From assembly GCA_947499145.1 (NCBI GenBank), contig CANMNB010000002.1:62001-126000 (forward strand): DNA of 64,000 nucleotides, in the 5' to 3' direction. Under the pieces are notes generated by a model that saw only the letters and a program-made list of their open reading frames with translations, ran no database searches and was not told where the DNA came from. This document shows, one piece after another, positions 59,620 to 64,000 of this stretch. A program made the position numbers and the translations under genes. The DNA is from an uncultured Arachnia sp. Lineage in GTDB: Bacteria > Actinomycetota > Actinomycetes > Propionibacteriales > Propionibacteriaceae. Position 1 is the stretch's first letter; each line of letters opens with the position of its first letter.

Positions 59620-62600
59620 ATGACGGCGTCGTTGCACAAGCTGACGGCCGGGTCGGGCTATGACTACCTGACCCGGCAGGTCGCGGCGATGGACTCCACC
59701 GGGAAAGGTCGGACGTCGTTGGCGTCGTACTACTCCGAGAAGGGCGAGGTACCCGGCCGCTGGGTCGGAACCGCACTGGCAGCGTTGGAGGTGCCGGTTG
59801 GCTCGGCGGTGACGGCCGAGCAGATGCGGGCCCTGTTCGGTGCCGGGATGCATCCCGACATGGCGGCCCGGCTCGCCGCACTCCCAGTCGATGCGTCCCC
59901 CGAGCAGGTCCGCGACGCTGCACGGCTCGGGGCACCGTTCAAGGTCCACTCGGCGGCGACCAGGTTCCAGGAGGAGGTCGCCGACCGCAGCGCCCAGTGG
60001 GCCACCAAACACGGCCTGGACGGCGGTGAGGTGCCGTTGGATGTTCTGGCGGAGATCCGCAACGACATCGCCCGGGAACAGTTCATCACCCGGATCGGCC
60101 GCACCCCCAACGCTGTGGAGTTGTCCTCGGAAGTGGCGAGGTTGTCGCGGAACCCGACCACCGCCTGCGCCGGCTACGACATCACCTTCACACCGGTGAA
60201 GTCCGTCTCAACCCTCTGGGCCGTCGCCCCGCAGGCGATGGCCGCCCAGATCGAGCAGGCCCACGACGCCGCCGTCGCTGACGCGCTGCGGTACCTGGAG
60301 CAGCGGGTGTTGTTCTCCCGCCGCGGCGCCGCAGGAATCCGGCAGGTCGAGGTCACCGGACTGATCGGCGCCGCGTTCACCCACCGCGACTCCCGCGCCG
60401 GAGACCCCAACCTCCACACCCACGTCGCCATCGCCAACAAAGTCCAAACCCTCGACGGGGCATGGCTCGCCATCGACGGCCGACCCCTCCACGCCGGGAT
60501 GGTCAGCATCTCCGAGGTCTACAACACCCAACTCGAAGCCCACCTCACCCAGAGGCTGGGGCTGCGGTTCGCCGCCGGACCCCACCGGGACCCGTCGAAA
60601 CGCCCCGTCCGCGAGATCATCGGAGTCCCGTCCGCGCTGCGGGAAGCGTGGTCCAGCCGCCGAGCCGCAATCGAAACCCGACAAGCCGAACTCGCCACCA
60701 TCTTCCAAGAGGACCACGGCCGCCCACCCACCCCGGTGGAGGCGTTGAAACTGGCGCAGCAGGCAACGTTGGAGACCCGGGAGGCGAAGCACGAACCCCG
60801 CACCCTGGCCGAGCAGCGCGCCGCCTGGCGGGGACAGGCCGACGCCACCCTCGGCCCCGACGGCACGACCCGGATGCTGCGCGCCGTGCAGGCCGCCGCA
60901 ATCACACCAACGCCGTCCGCGACGCCGACCTGGATCGAGCACACAGCGGCCGAGATCGTGACAACGATGGGATCGCAGCGGGCGGCGTGGACGGTGTGGC
61001 ATCTGCGAGCGGAGGCCTCCCGGCGCGCCCGGGAACGTGCCACCTCCCCCGAGCAGGCGGCCAAGCTCACCGAGGATCTGCTGCAGGCCGCCTCCGGCCG
61101 CTGCCTGTCCGTCGACACTTGGCGCGACCCGTTCGCTGACCCCGCCGAACTGCGGCGCTCGACCGGCGAGTCGGTGTACACCACCGTCGGCAGCCAGCGG
61201 TTCACCTCCGCCTCGGTCATCGACGCCGAACAACGAATCCTCACCGCGGCCGCTCGTACAGACGGCCGTGCCGCGGCAGAGGTGGACGTGTCGATCGCCC
61301 TGCTCGCGTCCACCACCCGCGGCGTGACCCTGAACGCCGGTCAGATCGCTTTGGTGCGGGAGATGGCCACCAGCCGACGCCGGGTCGAACTCGCGATGGC
61401 TGCCGCCGGGTCAGGCAAAACCACAGCGCTAGCGGTCCTGGCGGATGCGTGGCGAGAAAGCGGAGGCGAGGTCCTCGGCCTGGCCCCCTCCGCCGTCGCA
61501 GCCCGGCAGCTGGCCGACCAGATCGGCCACGCCACCACCTTGGCGAAACTCGCCCACGAACTCCGCCACAACCCCCGGGACGCTCAAGACCTCGTCGGAC
61601 CCGAGGCGCTGATCATCATCGACGAGGCTGGGATGGCCGATACCCCCACCCTCGCCACCATCATCGACCACGCCATGCACCAAGGTGCGTCCGTGCGGCT
61701 GATCGGCGACGACCACCAACTCGCCGCCATCGGAGCCGGCGGCATCCTCCGCGACATCGTCCACACCTATGGCGCGGTCGAGTTGACCGAGATCCTCCGC
61801 TTCACCGACCCGGCCGAAGCCGCCGCCTCCCTAGCACTCCGCGACGGACGCATCGAGGCACTCGCCTACCACCTCGACCACGACCGCCTCCACCCAGGAA
61901 CCCCCGACACCACCCTCCAGCAAGCCCTGAACGCCTGGCTCCATGACCAAGCAGACGGGAGAGACAGCCTCATGGTCGCCAGCACCCAGAACCAGGTCAC
62001 CATCCTCAATACCCTCGCCCGCGACCACCGGCTCGCCACTGGCCGAGGGGATCCGGGCCCCTCGACGGTCCTGCTTGCTGACGGCAACCACGCGTCCGTC
62101 GGAGACGTCATCGTCACCCGGATGAACGACCGCCGTCTCCGGGTCAGCGCCACCGACTGGGTCAAGAACGGCGACCGCTGGATCATCACCGGCCTCACCC
62201 CCATAGGCCACATCCAAGCCGTCCACCGCAGCAGCGGACTCCGCGTCCTGCTGCCCGCCGACTACGTGGTCGAACACGTTCGCCTCGGCTACGCCCTGAC
62301 CGTCCACGGCGCCCAAGGCATCACGGTCGATGCCTGCCACACCGTCATCACCGGCCGCGAAACCCGTCAGCAGCTCTACGTCGCCCTCACCCGCGGCCGA
62401 CACGCCAACCACGCCTACGTCCACACCGTCGACGCCACCGACGAGAACTCCCCCATCCACCCCAGCACCCTGCAGCCCTCCACCACCGTCGACGTCCTCG
62501 CAGGCGTCCTCGCCCGCGACGGAGCCGCCATCTCCGCCACCACCCAAACCCGGACCAGCGACCAGCCCTCCACCAGACTCGGCCACGCCGCCGCCCGCTA

Positions 62601-63510
62601 CACCGACGCCCTCACCGCCGCCATCGAGCATCTCCACCCCGACCAGGTCCGAGAGCTCGACTCCGAGGCCGACCACATCGTCAGCAACCTCACCGATGCT
62701 CCCGCCTGGCCCACCCTCAGAGGCCACCTCCTCACCCTCGCTGCCCACACCAGTCGTACAGCCAGCGACTGGCTCCGAGCCGTGGCAGCCGACCGCGAAC
62801 TCGACACCGCCGACGACCCCGCCGCCGTCCTCACCTGGCGACTCCCCCACCCCGCCGGAGACGGCCCACTGCCCTGGCTCCCCCCAGTCCCCCCAGCCGT
62901 TACCAATCACGACCAGTGGGGCCCTTACATCACCGCCCGCCGACAGCAAGTCGTCGACTACGCCCAGGAGGTCCGCGACGCCTCCGCTCAGTCCCCACTA
63001 CCCGCCTGGGCAACCCCCGGACAGCACATCGCGGCCAGCCTCATCGCCGAGGTCGAAGTGTGGCGCGCCGCCTGCCAGATCGACCCCGCCGACCGACGGC
63101 CAACCGGACCCACCCAACAAGGCGCCCTCCCCCGTCAGCACCAACACCGACTACAGCGACAGCTCCTCGCGACGGAACCCCAGGATCCCTATCGCCCGCA
63201 GCTCAACGACATCCGCCCCGGCCTTACCACCGACCCATTCGCCTCCATCCTGGCCAGCCGACTCGCTGCCCTCCAACGCAGCGGCCAACCGGTCGACCAG
63301 TACCTGGCCGACGCCGCCACCGAAGACCCCCTCCCCGCCGAACACCCCGCCGCAGCCCTGTGGTGGCGACTCACCCGGCACCTCGACACCGACTCCCAGA
63401 CAGGCGCAAGGTCGGACGCACCCGTCCCGCAGCCGACCTCCACGGCCCAGCGCCTTGCGCAGGAACAGAGCCTCCGCCGCTCCCGAGGTCGGGCGGGGCC
63501 AACACCATGA
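59620..63510 (+). CDS. MobF-family relaxase with C-terminal helicase (TraA/TrwC-like)
   Basis: 1296 residues. The relaxase domain (1 to about 340) starts MTASLHKLTAGSGYDYLTRQ with Tyr14/Tyr16 as nicking tyrosines and has the HUH metal motif in DPNLHTHVAIAN (about 265). The RecD-like helicase follows: Walker A AAAGSGKTTALA (about 595), Walker B IIIDEAGMAD, GDDHQLAAIGAGG and a C-terminal TVHGAQGITVDACH. The C-terminal 350 residues are Pro/His/Thr-rich and variable. It nicks and unwinds the element for conjugal transfer. No coupling or secretion genes are seen, so it may be mobilized by others. Start ATG with GGGGGG upstream. Confidence 0.92.
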   Translation: MTASLHKLTAGSGYDYLTRQVAAMDSTGKGRTSLASYYSEKGEVPGRWVGTALAALEVPVGSAVTAEQMRALFGAGMHPDMAARLAALPVDASPEQVRDAARLGAPFKVHSAATRFQEEVADRSAQWATKHGLDGGEVPLDVLAEIRNDIAREQFITRIGRTPNAVELSSEVARLSRNPTTACAGYDITFTPVKSVSTLWAVAPQAMAAQIEQAHDAAVADALRYLEQRVLFSRRGAAGIRQVEVTGLIGAAFTHRDSRAGDPNLHTHVAIANKVQTLDGAWLAIDGRPLHAGMVSISEVYNTQLEAHLTQRLGLRFAAGPHRDPSKRPVREIIGVPSALREAWSSRRAAIETRQAELATIFQEDHGRPPTPVEALKLAQQATLETREAKHEPRTLAEQRAAWRGQADATLGPDGTTRMLRAVQAAAITPTPSATPTWIEHTAAEIVTTMGSQRAAWTVWHLRAEASRRARERATSPEQAAKLTEDLLQAASGRCLSVDTWRDPFADPAELRRSTGESVYTTVGSQRFTSASVIDAEQRILTAAARTDGRAAAEVDVSIALLASTTRGVTLNAGQIALVREMATSRRRVELAMAAAGSGKTTALAVLADAWRESGGEVLGLAPSAVAARQLADQIGHATTLAKLAHELRHNPRDAQDLVGPEALIIIDEAGMADTPTLATIIDHAMHQGASVRLIGDDHQLAAIGAGGILRDIVHTYGAVELTEILRFTDPAEAAASLALRDGRIEALAYHLDHDRLHPGTPDTTLQQALNAWLHDQADGRDSLMVASTQNQVTILNTLARDHRLATGRGDPGPSTVLLADGNHASVGDVIVTRMNDRRLRVSATDWVKNGDRWIITGLTPIGHIQAVHRSSGLRVLLPADYVVEHVRLGYALTVHGAQGITVDACHTVITGRETRQQLYVALTRGRHANHAYVHTVDATDENSPIHPSTLQPSTTVDVLAGVLARDGAAISATTQTRTSDQPSTRLGHAAARYTDALTAAIEHLHPDQVRELDSEADHIVSNLTDAPAWPTLRGHLLTLAAHTSRTASDWLRAVAADRELDTADDPAAVLTWRLPHPAGDGPLPWLPPVPPAVTNHDQWGPYITARRQQVVDYAQEVRDASAQSPLPAWATPGQHIAASLIAEVEVWRAACQIDPADRRPTGPTQQGALPRQHQHRLQRQLLATEPQDPYRPQLNDIRPGLTTDPFASILASRLAALQRSGQPVDQYLADAATEDPLPAEHPAAALWWRLTRHLDTDSQTGARSDAPVPQPTSTAQRLAQEQSLRRSRGRAGPTP

Positions 63511-63639
63511 CCGTCCTGATGCGCACGATCGCTTGGCGCATGCTAGGTCCGTCTGGCGGCTGACGCTTACGCCACCACGGCTACCTACCCGGGTTCTACA
63601 CAGCACACGAACCCTCCCCGGAGCCCAAGGAGCACGCCC

Positions 63640-63837
63640 GTGGCCAGATCCCCGAACACCACCGCCCCCCAGCCCCGATACGCCACCCTCGCCGAAGCCA
63701 TCGAGTACTGCCGAAGCTCCCGTCGCTCACTCGAACGTCGCCTCGCCGAAGGCAAGCTCACCCGCTACAAGAACGGCTACCGCGTCATCGTCGACCTCAA
63801 CGAAATCGACTCACTCCTCCGCGGCGAGCGGCCCTGA
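63640..63837 (+). CDS. excisionase-like small DNA-binding protein
   Basis: 65 residues, a MerR-like/Xis helix-turn-helix: LAEAIEYCRSSRRSLERRLA, then KLTRYKNGYRVIVDLNEID. Such proteins direct excision together with a tyrosine integrase, whose gene begins 15 bp later. The start is GTG with AAGGAG upstream. Confidence 0.82.
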   Translation: MARSPNTTAPQPRYATLAEAIEYCRSSRRSLERRLAEGKLTRYKNGYRVIVDLNEIDSLLRGERP

Positions 63838-63852
63838 TCCAGGAGAACACAC

Positions 63853-64000
63853 ATGCGATTCGGCTACGTCCGCAAGCTCCCGAGCGCCCGCTACCAAGGG
63901 AGCTACCTCGGGCCAGACGGTCTGCGTCACAACGCGCCCGCGACCTTCACGCACAAGGCCGATGCCCAGGCCTGGATCACGTCCGAGCGCCGACTCATCG
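63853..64000 (+). CDS. phage-type tyrosine integrase, N-terminal fragment (runs off edge)
   Basis: 49 residues are visible: MRFGYVRKLPSARYQGSYLG, then an ATFTHKADAQAWITSERRL stretch. This is the N-terminal AP2-like arm-binding module of actinobacterial integrases. The catalytic domain and attachment site should lie just beyond the window. AGGAGAACAC is upstream. Confidence 0.85.
   Translation, partial: MRFGYVRKLPSARYQGSYLGPDGLRHNAPATFTHKADAQAWITSERRLI

Larger units (their letters stand above)
47400..64000. mobile_element. metal(loid)-resistance island, probably integrative and mobilizable
   Basis: This stretch carries metal efflux and arsenic genes and ends with a MobF relaxase, an excisionase-like gene and an integrase start. 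It also has pseudogenes and gaps unlike the compact left part. The left boundary is placed after the decayed gene at 47070-47385 and is approximate. No direct-repeat attachment sites could be identified; the right end lies outside the window. Confidence 0.6.

Noticed and set aside
1-64000. CRISPR arrays
   Set aside because: No regularly spaced direct repeats; the only repeated units are the REP-like hairpins.

Overview
The window is high-GC DNA from an actinobacterium. The signs are GC-rich third codon positions, actinobacterial protein families (polyphosphate glucokinase, an ARB_07466-type wall protein, DUF1707/PH-domain proteins, a rifampin ADP-ribosyltransferase) and many genes with a TAnnnT -10 box only 6-8 nt before the start codon, which implies leaderless mRNAs. 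The succinyl-CoA:acetate CoA-transferase and overall gene content would fit the Propionibacteriaceae. That placement is an inference; there is no rRNA or marker gene here to settle it.

Layout. 1-8400: a ferredoxin reductase running off the left edge, HtrA protease, SerB, CoA-transferase, an M20 amidohydrolase, a PemK-like protein and a HAD phosphatase, then a tRNA-Gly(CCC). 8580-24330: a sugar-uptake region. It has a LacI-controlled ABC importer with an RpiB-type isomerase and an outlying DUF4432 mutarotase that shares the operator motif. It also has a convergent MmsA/MmsB/ChvE-like importer and a ROK regulator / lone ABC ATPase / LacI set. 24380-46800: mostly housekeeping and peripheral metabolism: PH-domain membrane proteins, PpgK, ArgS, aldo/keto reductase, an FGGY kinase, UDP-glucose dehydrogenase, the MetNIQ importer, Pgi, an SH3-domain wall protein, an aldolase-like protein lacking its catalytic residues, a NiaP-like transporter, a P450 with an internal deletion, a gamma-glutamyltransferase and Arr.

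From about 47000 to the right edge lies an accessory island. It starts beside a decayed gene and carries a CmtR-like Cd/Pb sensor with two cation-efflux proteins, a frameshifted nucleotidyltransferase and an arsenic cluster. The arsenic cluster contains ArsC, a three-domain ArsR-ArsC fusion, ArsA, ArsD and ArsR, followed by two YlbF-family proteins ending in cysteines, a TauE/SafE permease, and another ArsR with an ABC exporter. The island ends with a MobF relaxase-helicase, an excisionase-like protein and the start of an integrase, so it is probably an integrative, mobilizable element. No ArsB or Acr3 pump is present, so the export partner of ArsA is an open question. The arsR-ylbF-ylbF / tauE / arsR-ABC block is the best candidate for an undescribed metalloid-handling system.

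Two loci (5078-5245 and 37520-37621) carry REP-like hairpins flanked by GAGTAG and TGTCGA and arranged as inverted pairs, like the BIMEs mobilised by RAYT transposases.
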